64,000 nucleotides of DNA from Nannobrachium achirus (Eukaryota; Chordata; Actinopteri; Myctophiformes; Myctophidae), in NCBI GenBank assembly GCA_963921795.1, contig OY997659.1, positions 28,223,790-28,287,789 on the forward strand, in the 5' to 3' direction. A program made the position numbers and the translations under genes. Positions 12,960 through 25,317 of this stretch are shown piece by piece (the first letter of the stretch is position 1; each line of letters begins with the position of its first letter). Under the pieces are notes generated by a model. The model was given only the letters and a program-made list of their open reading frames with translations. It searched no databases and was not told the origin of the DNA.

Positions 12960-15690
12960 ATAGTCTCTGGTTGAATCTGGTCAGCTCCCTCCCAAAGAGC
13001 ATCATTTTGTTATGTCATCAATACAAATTGATGCTACGGTTATGGCTAAAATGAAGAGAAGGTGACTGGATACAGTGATGCTGGGCTAAACCTCATATGG
13101 GTGTTAAAACTCCAAACCACAAAGTCAGTCTTCAATTTATTGCCAGTGGTGCAACGATTCACTTTATCTCTTCATCACACAGCAGATTATAGTCTTGGTT
13201 ATTAACTATACTAAGTCCTGATTTGTGCAGTAAATAACACAAGCCGCTACACACTATAATGTCAGTTACAAATAGCACAGACAAATATGTTCAGAAGTAC
13301 TCAAACTTTACACCAATTTAAATGTCATGTATACAATCTAATTATGTCCACAATTGGATGTACGGTTTCTATTAAGCTAGTAGGTTTTTATTTGCAGCTA
13401 TGACATTTGAATTTGAATTGTAAACTAGTGAAGTAGTTTGCTCCAGTTGAGAAGCTCTCTATAATAATATGTATGACCCTCTCATTATTAATGACTTTAT
13501 AGCCAAGGCAGCCAGTTAAGCTTTATCATTAATACTCAACAATCTAATTTGTAGCCTTTACTGTACTCTGTCTTCTTGGTATGTATTTCATGCCTTAACA
13601 TGGGAACAAACTGACTATTGGTTTCTAATTATTGGAAGATTGAATATTAATGAATTAAACAGTCAGTCAGTCCATCAATAAATCAATCAACCAATCAGCC
13701 AAACAAACAAACAATTAAACAAACTATCTGCATTCTTGGGCACAGCTAAGCAACAAAATATGTCTAGATTCTATACCAACATCATTTAACACCATTAACA
13801 AATAAGCATGATGTTGGTGTGGCCACAATCATTTCAAATCAGAGAACAACAAATATTGTTGTTGGCTGTTTATTCTGGTGAGGAAATAACAATGTACCCA
13901 ATCACTGTCAATGTGTCACACATCACACAACACAAAGCCAAATACCTTTTTAAATGCATGTTCATGTTGGAGGTGAACATAGGTGCTTGCAATGCCATGT
14001 TCTGCACTGAAAAGCGGGGTTATTTTTCCTCTCCAAAAAGGCCCATGTGTTATAAACATAAATATAACATGTGTGTGCCACTTTATTTCTGGGCCTCTGT
14101 CTGTACATCACTGATCAGAAACTAGCACACTGATCCACAGTCTCAGGAAGGTTGTGCCAGATGCCTCGTCTCACTCTTAGCTCAAGTGTCCCACATACAG
14201 AGCATGAGAGAATTGGTGGATACAGTACTCTCTGGACTGGTGCAGAAGCAGCAGGTTAGAGAAGGAAAAAAAACTATCTCCCAGGAGAAATGATTCAAGG
14301 TATTGGAGAGCCTGAGAGGAGAATAAAGTGAATGCAATTTCAAAGGGGAAATAATGGAGGTCATGGTGTTTGATGTTCCAGTGCTGGCCATGAAAATAAC
14401 TTTGGTGATGATGGGGAATCAATCACAGCTCCGAATGGGTTGAATGTGAATGAAGTTATATTTAGCTTTTATGCATTAATAAGACTGTTAAAAATCTTAG
14501 CCAACCCCTTGATGCGTCGCACTGGGGGGAAAAAAGAAAGAATGAATAGCGGTTATCTGCAACTGTGTCTGGTGATATTGGCTGACGGTGGACCAATAAC
14601 ACATGAGATGTACGTGATGGATGGTTGTGCCGGTGCCGTCCTCATCTTGTGTTTTTGTTGTGATGAGTGAACACAAGGTCAGAGTGGAGTTTATCCTCTG
14701 ATACCACCTGCCAGTCCAGTCAAGAGGAATGCTCACTCAAGGTGACATTACTTTGGTGTCTGTACTCTGCATGTCATTATATCTCTCATTTCCCGGGAGC
14801 TGAAATTTACAACTTATCCACTGACAGGAGGAGAAAACATCTCTAATATGACCCAGCCTGTGAACCCCCCCCCCCCCCCCCCCCCCACACACACACCCCT
14901 CCCCCCCAGTAAATAAAAAGAAAACCCGAGGATTGTACTGTGGAGTTGACAGCGAGAGGCAGAGCTGCAAACCCATGTTGTATATTTTAAGTACCAGATC
15001 CGAATCAGGAGAAAAAACCCGTTTGAAGTCTTCGTTTCCAAATTGAAAGTAATTGTGGAACCAACGGGGCGTATTTTTTTCTGTAAATTTAATAGAACAT
15101 TTGTAATTGCAGCACTATTTTCCCTACATCACATGTAGGGATTATTGTAAGGTCACGGCTATTGCACATACACTGCTTGCAGTAATGAGCTGAAAACAGT
15201 GATTATAGTAACAAGAGCACTGATGGTAAAGCGCTGGTGGCGTTTCTTTATTCTGTCTGTACTCACACCGATCACAAAGTGGACCCTGAGAGTCATTTAG
15301 TATGCGATGGATCAATCATCATTCTAAATTAACTTCTTGGGCAGATACCTCTAAACGACACACTGTGTGTGGCAAGGGACTACCGTAAATTAACAGGGAC
15401 CTCGCATAATTCTCTATGCAAAATTGAAATGGAACTAAACTCGAGCAAAGTGAAGGCTATGCAAACATCCCAAGATGTTCATCAACCAGATTGCTCTTTG
15501 TTTAGGGATGTTTGTCTTTTCACAAGTTCAAAAATTGAGACGCCATACTTTTTTCGACATCATTCCTTTCATTCTATATGCCAAACGCTTTTTTTATACT
15601 TTTTTCCTCATCCACGGCACCCCTGAATTACTCATTATTTTAAGACTCTTATATCTCATTACACTACGTAAATATGCAAATATCCCTAAG
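12960..15690. other. Intergenic, no gene seen
   Basis: Unique-looking AT-rich DNA with a C21 homopolymer around 14866-14886. The ORFs are short and show no codon or domain signal. Confidence 0.5.
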
Positions 15691-15699
15691 ATACAGTAG

Positions 15700-16073
15700 C
15701 CCTATGTCACAGTGACATATCTGTTTCCATCAGAACTGACTGAAAATAACTTTATACTTGACGTTTAAGCACCACCCTCAGCATCCCTATTCTGGGGGGA
15801 AGGTTCACCAAAAATAGCCGATCTACAAGCTCACAACGTGTCACACCGCGATACGTTGTGAGCTTGTAGATCAGCTATTTTTGGTGAAGAGAGTTGGTAG
15901 ATGTTATAAGAGTTCATGAAGTACAGTGCAAATCAGGTCTGTTTTACTAAGCATAGAGGGTTTAACTGAAGTGATATTGATGAATTCAAAATATCAAATT
16001 ATTCTTCGGCTCCCCTGGACTGGCGTCACAGCACCCTAGGGTGCCACAGCAGCACCCACTTTGCGAAACCCTG
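15700..16073. mobile_element. hAT-like element carrying a foldback (left end eroded)
   Basis: Its right end, AGGGTGCCACAGCAGCACCC then CACTTTGCGAAACCCTG, resembles the right end of the element at 40516-41011. A second copy of the same body lies at about 56250-56567: AAGATACAGTA, CTGTTTCCAT and GAAAATAACTT recur in the same order. I could not find a matching left terminus, so the left boundary is approximate. Confidence 0.5.
15804..15888. repeat. Foldback copy 1 (best preserved)
   Basis: Two 36-bp arms (15804-15839 and 15853-15888) are complementary at 35 of 36 positions, around a 13-bp loop. The left arm is TTCACCAAAAATAGC then CGATCTACAAGCTCACAACG. As RNA it would be a nearly perfect hairpin, since the one mismatch is a wobble pair. 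Confidence 0.93.
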
Positions 16074-16079
16074 CTATAA

Positions 16080-18990
16080 GTGCCTATCCAGCTTGTCACC
16101 ATGCATTCGACAACAAGTTCAGTCTCTTCAGATGACAAACTGGCCCAGCATTCTGACAATAATGTGCTTGCATGCAAGCAATACAAGGATGGGACAACAT
16201 GACAGCCAAATTACATTTTCAATAAAATACTGTCCAACTTGTCTATACTGTACTTCACAGGCACCCCAAGTAGAACCCTTTATCAAACCCAGCTCGCACT
16301 ACTTGTCAAATGGAGGCTGTTATGAGAGCATGACGCAAATGTTTTCTCCTCGCTGAAAGTAAGTCAGTGCTGAATGCAGTGCATGTCTAATTACAGATGA
16401 AGCATCAAATTAAGATGCCAAGGCACCGGTTTGAGGAAGGGATGGATGCAAGGGGCCTCGCTGTTGTTTATACTTCTTAACGAGGTAATGCCATTTTCAA
16501 GGATGCATGTGTTTTGTAATTTCTGTAACAATATTACCACAGCAACACCAATTTATTACTTTCTAACATCTTCAGCGATGTTGTCATAGTTCTCATCTAC
16601 AAGGAAGACACCCTGCCGCCTAGTGGGGTTTGAATAACGCATGCGTCTCACCGCCAATTAGTATGAGGCTCTACTGTAAAGTGACAGGAAGCTAATTCAC
16701 AAAAACTGCAGCAACATGAAAGAGGAGGGAAGTCACCCACAGAGAAAAATAAACTGTCAGTCCCGTACAGATAGAGGAACATCAAGTGTTGTCTCCGAGG
16801 CACTCCAATTACTTCCAAGGCTAACTGTGAACCACTAATAACTTCAGGGAACCTGAGAAACAAAACATGTTAGCTAATTACACACGCAAGTCATTTAGAC
16901 TGATTGATGGAACATATTATAGTACTTTCTCTCTCCCTGTCTCTCTATTCCTCTTTCTCTTTCTAATTTCCTCCGCCATGTAGAATAGAACAGAATAGCA
17001 TCTCGACTGTGTTTCCCTTGGTAGCTGTCTCCATGAAGGCCTACTCTGACATAATGAGACACTCTCCCTGCTCAGCAGTATGCACAATCAACTGGTGAAC
17101 AACTGGCATAGATTTATCATCATCATCCGAGGACCAGAGCTCTATCTAAGAGGTGACATAGTGTACGGACGCAGAATCGCAGGCAGTGGCATGTACCGTG
17201 GAAATACAGAGAGCGAGGTTACACACCGAGAAAGCTATATCCAGAACAAGTGCACGGTTCAGGGTTGGGTTCAGTCTTGCTTCTATGAGGTCGGCCAATC
17301 TATTACAGAGGTGAGAAAATAGTAAACAGTCAATGTGTTTGCATGCACATTAATATTCTAGCACTAGTTGTTTAATTTTTAATTATGTAATGTGGCACCA
17401 CAGGTGTGTGCCATATCCTTCACACAATATCCCACACAAGCTCATATCCTGATTCCTTATGAGAAACCCAAATGTGACAGACACCCCTGGGGTGCTGATG
17501 TTATACCCCTCATATAAGGCATGTCATCTCTTTCCTGTTGGGTTGTTCTATGTGAGTTCCATTTCCACAACGATATGAATATGTACATTATGTTCATGCG
17601 AGAGTATCTGTGATGTAGATAAGGAGAGAAATAGACCTTCAACCTTCAACAGAATGGGCTACAATAGTGTGAATGGAAGAGTAACTTCCGTTCCATTCTG
17701 TCATCACCATTCATCACCATGGCAGTGAATAGTGATTCATTCATTATTGTTTACCGGATATTAAATAGGCCTACTAATCTAATACATTTACATTAATAGT
17801 ATTTTCACATGTATAGGACAAGGGTCTATGGTTTTGCTTACATTTTCCTTGTGCTTATCAGGAGCAGACCCTGACATGCAATAGTGGACCTTAAAATTGA
17901 AGCAAAGTTAAAATGCTTTTCAAAGTATATTTCTTACTTTTGTTTACGTACTACTACTGCATCATATTGCCTGCATTGCATCCTTATCAAAGCTCCAGAC
18001 AGACCATCCTGGCCTCAAATATCTCATCCATTGACCACATTTTGTAAAATTATCTTTTTCTGAAGAGTGGCATAGTCGTTGGGTTAACTTGTCAATGCAA
18101 GCATCGACTGTACAATGATGACATCAGAAATGGCAGCAGGAATGTGAAAGGTAGTGCCGCATTTCTGCAACAGTTCTTGATATCACTGAATTCTTGCTGC
18201 TCACAGCCTCCTAAAATACTTACTCAGCAGTACACCGTAAAAAAGGTGAAATGTGCCATGAGGCTGGGAGGACTTGTGACAACACTGCACTCTGCGTGCC
18301 TTTAGCACACCAACAACAAGAAAAAAACAAACAAAACTATTTCAAACTCTTTGGAGGATCTGCTGGACTAAACAACATGGTCGTTTGTTATTGTCTATGC
18401 AATAGGTTTATACATGATCAGTTCCTCACCACCACTCCACTTTAATGAATGTTTGTTATCCTGATAATTTTGGAGGTTTCATAGCATAATGTTTCCCCCT
18501 AGTGGTATGTGAATTAATTGAGAATCGACAGACACTGTGTGAATAATGCACCGTGCTGGCACTGACTCCATTTCGATTGATGATTCAGGCAGTAATGTTT
18601 TCTCAAGCAGCAAATAAAAATCCATGAGAGCCTATTGTGCAAATCTATGTTCATCTGGCAAGGTTACAGCATGTAGGGTATTTCCCTTTACATAAATAAA
18701 ACATAAAAAACAAACAACGACTTTTTAGTAAAGAGATAAATGTGACGGCAATATTAATTTGTCATTTTGTGTAAACCCTTTTTTCACAAAAATATCACAT
18801 CCCGTGCCAGAAATTGCAGAGCTGATGTTGTTGAACCCACTGTCCTTTGCAGATACAATACAATGCATTATATCTGTGTGTGGGCAGGAGGCACAGCTGC
18901 TTGGTGCACTGGGGAAGTGGGGTAATTGAACACCCCGCATAATATAGTATTGAAAAAATGATCTCAACATGGATAATAATCCCACAACAA
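16080..18990. other. Intergenic, no gene seen
   Basis: Mostly unique AT-rich sequence; no coding ORF, RNA gene or clear transposon end recognised by eye. Confidence 0.45.
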
Positions 18991-19039
18991 AATCTGTTTA
19001 TGGAAAAATCTAGGATTTGTTTCATTTTGTATTATTATT

Positions 19040-19235
19040 ATTTTTTTATTATGCATTTTTGGGGGCTTTTATGCCTTTACTGATACCACAGCAGACTGAC
19101 AGGAAACGGCGAGAGAGAGAGATGGGGAGTGACATGCGGCAAAGGACGTCCGGATCGGGAATCGAACCGGCGACGCCGCGGAAACCCTGCCTATGTGGTA
19201 TGCGCCTTGACCAGTAGGCCACCGGACACCCTGAA
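19040..19235 (-). mobile_element. tRNA-derived SINE, copy 1
   Basis: Reading the minus strand, GGTGTCCGGTGGCCTACTGG (A-box-like) is followed by GGTTCGATTCCC (B box, complement near 19158-19170). The body then has GCCGCATGTCACTCCCCATC and CTCTCTCTC, and GTTTCCTGTCAGTC. Spacing of A and B boxes is tRNA-like. A second copy in the same orientation is at 29690-29895. Confidence 0.8.
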
Positions 19236-19280
19236 TTTGTTAATTTTTTTATTTGACATAATCTGTACAAATCACTGATA

Positions 19281-19315
<35 letters not shown>

Positions 19316-19318
19316 TAT
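19281..19318. repeat. (TA)n microsatellite
   Basis: About 14 TA units, then ATTATATAC. Confidence 0.9.
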
Positions 19319-19917
19319 ACAAAAATAAACTAATGCCACTGAAAGAAAGTGGATCTCATTGATGAGTCATTCACAACTTGTCAATTGATCGATCAACACA
19401 GTGACAGATTGATTAACATGAGCTAGAACTACAGTATCAACAGGGGATGACCCAGAAAAACTGGTCCCCTGCCCCATCAGAATCTATAACAATAGCTTTC
19501 TCCTCAACCATATGATCTCAAAATGCATTTCCACTGTTCATAAACAATATCATGTCATTCATACATGTGCTGTACACAGAGTACCCTGCAAAAAAGCTCA
19601 GAGTCTCAGACTATTCAAATAAGATTAAAAACATACACCTGTTTTCAGGCTGATAAATCACTATGTAGGACGACAAAGACAGTGGAGTTGCAGTGTTCTA
19701 TTTATACTGATTTATACCACTTGGGGTCGAGACCCACTTGGGGTCGCAGGAAGGTGAAGGTGGGGTTGCACATTGACTACATACTAGTGTATGCTTCCAT
19801 TTACAAATGTACACAGAAACACGTTTCCGTAGCTTTTAAACTACATTGATAAGACACAGGAATCACAGCAAATGTAATTGCATTTTAACTATTCCTATTC
19901 AAGTCTACCAATGTAGC

Positions 19918-20060
19918 ATATCGTCACTCTTGGGCAGAAACCTTGTACCTCCAAGTGCTTGTAGATCGTCTGTCTGTTTTCACTAGTTTGAATCATTTTT
20001 AAAATGATATATGCAAAACGAACGGTATTGGACATACAAGGTTTTCACCCGACAGCGAGT
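19918..20060 (-). mobile_element. ATATCGTC-ended MITE, copy 1 (one foldback arm left)
   Basis: Starts ATATCGTCACTCTTGGGCAG AAACCTTGTA and ends ACAAGGTTTTCACCCGACAG, which are inverted ends. It is the reverse orientation of the copies at 31607 and 40619, sharing AAACGAACGGTATTGGACAT with them in complement. Only one foldback arm remains (CTTGTAGATCGTC...TGTTTTCACTAGTTT, 19954-19992). Confidence 0.65.
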
Positions 20061-20924
20061 GGAATTTGGTGTAAGCCCAGGGTCACATTGGCCAAGCTTC
20101 GCGGGGCGCTTAATAAAATTAACTCATAAATAGCACCACTCACTTCACACTAGGAGTGATTCTTTACATATGCTTTATTTCAACTTTGAAATTGCACCAT
20201 AAATCAACTATGGGGTCGCCAAAAAGGTTCCCCCATAAAATAGGGTCCTGGTGTAAAAAGAAGTCTGAGAACCATTGGTCTACTCTGTAATCATACACTG
20301 GAAAGTTAAATGAGCCAGTGGCCACTGCAGTGGATAGCTTTGCAGCTGTGGCCCGCGCCAGACTTTGGTTTAATCGAGAAACTTTGGGGCATAATGGCTT
20401 ATTTTGACACACACACCGACAACCCTGAGCTATTGATTTATCTAATTAAAACAATTTAAGCCATGGAGAGTGAAGGCAAGAATATCAATGCTGCTTTCAA
20501 ACGTTGGTGAAATACCTAATTTGCGTGTGACAAAAATGGTAACTTCTGATTCTTTGATAAGTCAGTCTCTGAAGATTGGGCCTCCGTTCTCCTTAAAATC
20601 CACATTCTCTCCACATTCCTAAAAGTCCCCACTGGCTTTCAGAGAGTGCACAGCAATATAGAGCAGCAGCCTGTCAAAGCTTATCGGTAATTGAATGCAC
20701 CCCAAAAGCCTCAGAATATAGAAATATTATATGATGAGGAGGAGGTGATCAAATACGTCGAAGTACAAACAGGCTTGGGACAGCGGTGTAGAACCTGGTC
20801 TGAATATTAATTACTTAAGAATGACAACCCGCCGCTGATAACATCATAGGCCTATCATGACTAAAATGTGCTGCATTTGCCTTCATCTGCTGATTCATAC
20901 TTTGTCGTACGATGGTGTCACACT

Positions 20925-21004
20925 CCAAAAAAAGTGGATCTAGAAGCTCACACGACACATCACGTCTGCGGCACGATATGAACGTGTAGATCTGTTTTTT
21001 TTTG
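20925..21004. repeat. Foldback copy 2 (decayed)
   Basis: CCAAAAAAAGTGGATCTAGA then AGCTCACACG, later GAACGTGTAGATCTGTTTTT. The arms still pair but carry several substitutions. Confidence 0.65.
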
Positions 21005-21041
21005 CATAAATTATTAAAGTATAAATAGTGCACTCAAGCAT

Positions 21042-21311
21042 GAGTGCGGTATTAGTTTTGGCAGCAAAGTCTTAGTCTTCTGAAATAGTTTAGTCTTAGT
21101 CTAGTCTTAGTCGACAAAATCTTAGTTTTTTAGTCCTTTAATCTTAGTCTTAATGCATTTTTGACAGCAAAGATTTAGTCTTTTCACCACCATTTAGTCT
21201 TAGTCAGTCTTAGTCTTATGAAATAGTTTAGTCTTAGCCCAGTCTTAGTCGACTAAATATCCAAATCTTAGTCTTTTATTCTTTTAGTCTTAGTCAACAA
21301 AATTAACACTG
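21042..21311. mobile_element. Degenerate short DNA transposon rich in AGTCTTAGTC
   Basis: Begins GTGCGGTATTAGTTTTGGC and ends GTCAACAAAATTAACACTG; the interior repeats TTAGTCTTAGTC. The termini are roughly inverted. I find no target duplication. The element at 39355 has a related sequence (GGTTAATTTTCGTCGGC; TTTAGTCAACTAAAAC). Confidence 0.5.
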
Positions 21312-21559
21312 CATTTGTGTACAAATATTCTTATGCTACAGATCAAAGCATCAGACGTTAATGCACATTTAAGATGATGCACATAACCATTTAATAGTAA
21401 ATAGAGTAAAAATTGAGTCATAATAAGGATGGGATGGACAAGTAAAGTCATTATCATGCTTCCAGTGAGGGGCCAAAACCATAACAATTTCTATGTCAGT
21501 CAGCTCTAATAAGGTCAGACACTTTATGAAGCCTTATCTGACACAGTGGAAATGGTACA

Positions 21560-21692
21560 TACACAGTCAAATCCTGAGTGTTAGTTTAACTCTGAGCGTG
21601 TACACATGGAACCTCCTGGACACGTGAGGGTCAATTTGGTTGACATGTGTACACTCTCAGAGTTCATTTAACTCTCAGGATTTTACAGTGTA
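21560..21692. mobile_element. Second foldback family, copy 1
   Basis: Long inverted ends: TACACAGTCAAATCCTGAG, TTAACTCTGAGCGTGTACAC on the left and GTGTACACTCTCAGAGTT, CTCAGGATTTTACAGTGTA on the right. Most of the 133 bp is arm. Related copies: 41263-41363, 42253-42329, 46991-47111 and 57785-57850. Confidence 0.8.
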
Positions 21693-22996
21693 ATGATATT
21701 GGCTTCCTGGTGTGATGTCAATGCCATTTTTCAACACAGCCCTGCAATACAAAAACATTCAAAAATGCCAACTTTACCACCAGGGAAGAAGACATATAGT
21801 AGCGGTTGCATTTCATTGTGGGATGGTGGGGAAGAACTACGTGACATAATTTAGTGCAGAATGCCTCCATATTCTGTGGATTTATAACGACAACAAGAGG
21901 CGATTAGAACACAAACATTACCACAATATTACCCATCTGTCAAACAAACCCATCAGGTGCTGAGGATTTAAATGACTTTCTCTGGTCTTACTTTTGTCGA
22001 CAACAGAGCGCTGACTTTATAACACCTCATTTTCCATCGCCTAGGGAGATAGCACGAGTGAAATCAGCTAAAATGGGAATTCGAATATGTAATGGGGGGA
22101 GCTGTTGCTAAGTCATTAAAAGGAAGACCATTTTGGACATTTGCTCACGAATGAACATATTGACCTAGAATATGGTTTTCTAAAAAACATCATCTAACAA
22201 ACTCTGAAAATGAATATATACCTTGTGGCATAAGTTATCGGGTCAACGAGTAGCTGTTTGACCTACAAGGAAAATATAAAGCTATGATGAAAGAAGCAAC
22301 ATTGTATTGATTGATAAATGCATTTTCCCCTCTATGTTCAATTGGATATCTGTCATGGCACATTTCCAGGAGCAAAAGTATGACCTTCCTTCTTAATGCT
22401 GTCCCGTTGTTCGGCACACTCTTGAATTTGTACAACACTGCCATGTCTAGAATTTCTGACTGTACAATTTGTCTGCAGTAGTTCTGTTGTAAATGACAAG
22501 GACGAGATATTCTAAGAGGATAATCAGAGGATATGGGCAGAGTAAATTGTCCTCTATTCAAGATGGTGCATTGTGCTGTAGTAAGTTGCAACAGATGCTT
22601 AGGTGTTCTCCTCAATAGACATCTAACCGACTCTTTCCAAGTGCTCCTCACTTCAACCAGAGGCCAATATTTACAGTACTGTAGGTATTACTACACAGAC
22701 CCTTTTCCCTGCAACTAAATAGAAAAGACATCCATTCATGAATTCGATTATAAACCTCATACCAACTTCAGCTATCACGGCTGATGTTTCTTGACAGCAG
22801 TGGAAACAGTTGTGTCCTTGGGGTATGAACCTTAGCTAGCTGCTATAAATTTTTAGTGCATAGTACATTCTTTCCTCATTTGGCATGTTTGAAGTTCGCC
22901 CTAAACATAGCGAAGACTTGAGCAGCATCCACAAAATCAACAGTTATTGAGTCTGAAATACAGCCAAACATGAGTTGATTTGATAAAAAGAATATA

Positions 22997-23132
<136 letters not shown>

Positions 23133-23417
23133 TATATATATATACTTTTACAACATCAATACATCGCCCAGGGGCAGACACAGCTCCATCTATGACAGCA
23201 GCGCCATCTATTCATGCTTGAATTGAACTGGTACCATGATGAAATGTGATAAGGACAATGCATTCAAGCAAGCATCTTGTTCATGTCAAAGCATATAACT
23301 GACTGTTTACAGAATAGCACTATTCCAGCCTTTGTACATTTTATAACCACAGACTAGCTTGGAGTGGTTTCAACAGGTAAACACAAACTTCATCATAAAA
23401 TGTGTTGTACAGCGGTG

Positions 23418-23496
23418 TTGTGCCAAAATAGCTGATCTACAAGATCACAATGTGTGCCAACGCATTGTAACCTTGTTGATCTGTTATTTTTCCACT
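23418..23496. repeat. Foldback copy 3
   Basis: GTGCCAAAATAGCTGATCTA then CAAGATCACAATG, pairing with CGCATTGTAACCTTGTTGAT then CTGTTATTTTTCCAC. Moderately diverged. Confidence 0.8.
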
Positions 23497-24207
23497 ATTA
23501 AAAATAATAATATATCATTATAATTATGTAGCAAAAATAGGGATGCCAGTTTGAAATTGTTTTCATTATTAGGGGGAGAAGATGCATAACTACTGTTGAA
23601 GTTGGACTCAGTTGTATCCATAGGTTGATGTTGCAAGGGTGCACACTAGTTAAAGTGCAGAACCTGTTACTGCTTTCTAATTTATAGGCAAAACAAACAA
23701 TCTGTATGAATTAGTAGTGTTCCTGACTAGTTGACATCACTTACTGGAGCATCGATTATCTTGTTTCTAGATAATGAAGAGACTTGTTCCCATTTACAAA
23801 TATTGATGGAACTAACTTACACTGACTTGCTGTATAACTTAAGTTCCTAAGGTGGAAATGAATGTCACAAGAAACACAAGGAATACATTTAGTTCGATTT
23901 AATTGGGCGTAAAAAAACAACAACTTACAGTACATAAAATTATGTCTTCACTCATCTTTTGGTCATTTTTCTTTCAGACAATTTCATTATTTTCATATAT
24001 TAACATTGGAGATTTACATGAGTGATTCTGGCACTAAAATAATAAGACATTTTAAAAAAGAATTAAATAAGTGATGATATATACAATTCACTTCAAGAAA
24101 AACTGTACACTTGCTGACCATGCGGCAACAGCCAATTATTTACAACCAATATTTACATATTTGCGTTGACATCTGTATTATCTTATCAAGAACCACGATA
24201 CTGCAAA

Positions 24208-24557
24208 TTAAAAAATGGTTGCAATTTCAAACTCAGTTGCCACTGTCACAATGTTTGCGTTCTGCTTGCTTGTTACACTCGCTCCAATGCCAACCTCTCG
24301 CTGTTGATGGGAGAAGTAGGACGGGAGGGTGCCCGTCCTAGAGGAGGTCTGCATTGTGCTCCTAGATTTGGGAAGATGTGTGCCATAACTGCAGAGTTTC
24401 CAAGCATGGGGATATGCATGGGGATTGTTGTAGACCGGCACTGAGGAAAAGCCTATTGTGTATGCATTGTCTCCGGGGGCCTTGAAGCTTTGGCTCGGTA
24501 TCACACAGTAAGTGCTGTGCGAGTCCTCAGAAAGGGTGCTGGCAGCAATGGATGAAT
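24208..24557 (-). CDS. pcdh8l: pcdh8l exon 4 (terminal coding exon)
   Basis: The acceptor is CTGTTTCAG before ATTCATCC. Two bases complete Asn, then 115 codons run to a stop at 24208. The peptide contains STLSEDSHSTYCVIPSQS, FKAPGDNAYTIGFSSVPVY and LPKSRSTMQTSSRTG, and ends FEIATIF. It has no CTxECxxLGHSDxCW motif, although that motif is found in the last exon of pcdh8 and pcdh17 homologues. The final TIF fits a class I PDZ ligand pattern, which is only suggestive. I do not recognise the sequence from memory. Confidence 0.85.
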
Positions 24558-24709
24558 CTGAAACAGAGATAAAGACAGTTAGCTATAAATAGCAAGAAAC
24601 GGTATTTCAAAGAAACTGATTTGTTTCCATAATCTTAACGGTTTAAACAGTTCATCATGTACAGTTATAGTATATTAAAATAATTAATAATACAATCTGA
24701 TGAACTTAC
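24558..24709 (-). other. pcdh8l: pcdh8l intron 3
   Basis: 152-bp intron, donor A|GTAAGT and acceptor TGTTTCAG. Confidence 0.85.
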
Positions 24710-24849
24710 TTTTTGGCCCGGGCTGGAAGGTACTGAAGTTCCTCTTGCCTCCATCACCACCGCTGATGTCAGAGTCACTGTCATTGAAGTCACTGTCCCC
24801 TTTGCCGCTGTCCTTCACGCTCGACTGGTCAGTGTTGTTCCCGATGCCA
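24710..24849 (-). CDS. pcdh8l: pcdh8l exon 3 (cytoplasmic CM motif exon)
   Basis: 140 bp between acceptor TGTTCACAG and donor AAAAA|GTAAGT; in at phase 2, out at phase 1. It encodes GIGNNTDQSSV, then [19 protein letters not shown], then GDGGKRNFSTFQPGPK. The 18-residue block [18 protein letters not shown] is identical, as I recall it, in human PCDH8 and occurs identically in the neighbouring pcdh8 (63321-63519). This is the strongest evidence for pcdh8-subgroup membership. Confidence 0.93.
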
Positions 24850-25110
24850 CTGTGAACACAATCAACACATATTATCAACCACTGCACCACTCTAGGTTGA
24901 TTATTGATGTTTCCTGTTTTTTTCCCCTCCACTTATGAGGCCTGTCCCCCCCCTCCCCCCCACCACACACCAGAGGACAACCACAATTATACTGTATGTG
25001 TGCCTAGTGCATGTCAAGTACCCTCCATGCAGAACAGAGGGCAGAGACTGTGAATAAATCTCCTCCCACCACCAAAGAGACAAGAAATTATATTTTGCCG
25101 GTGTTCTTAC
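24850..25110 (-). other. pcdh8l: pcdh8l intron 2 (absent from pcdh8)
   Basis: 261-bp intron with GTAAG donor. It interrupts the region that is one continuous exon in the neighbouring pcdh8. It contains a short CCCCCCCTCCCCCC tract. Confidence 0.8.
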
Positions 25111-25181
25111 CTCACTTGCAAGCAGTATTTGTCACCTTGCCACACTGATGTAGGCCGGAATTGCTTGGAGGGCAGGAACAT
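25111..25181 (-). CDS. pcdh8l: pcdh8l exon 2 (71-bp mini-exon)
   Basis: A CCCTCAG acceptor precedes ATGTTCCTGCCC; the exon ends CAAGTGAG|GTAAG. It encodes MFLPSKQFRPTSVWQGDKYC then LQV plus AG of a split Ser codon completed by exon 3. It aligns with the GYGKE...IWKGNSF part of pcdh8 exon 2. An alternative donor (CAA|GTGAGG) four bases earlier would break the frame into exon 3, so the later one is preferred. Phases are 0 in and 2 out, as for pcdh17 exon 2. Confidence 0.85.
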
Positions 25182-25317
25182 CTGAGGGAAACAGACAAAA
25201 ATGGCAACAGGGGGTTATTTTCCATTTCTTTGGTACTGTAGAAAGGCAAGCACTTGAAAAAACATCACAAGCCATATTTATTTAAATAAATTCTGAATCT
25301 TGCAGCAGTGTACGCAC
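25182..25317 (-). other. pcdh8l: pcdh8l intron 1
   Basis: 136-bp intron, donor AAG|GTGCGT. Reading through the donor adds 11 residues (VRTLLQDSEFI) before a stop at 25282. Confidence 0.85.

Noticed and set aside
19140..19215. tRNA gene on the minus strand
   Set aside because: A and B boxes are present, but there is no cloverleaf that I can fold, and the sequence continues into a shared SINE body with a second copy at 29.7 kb.
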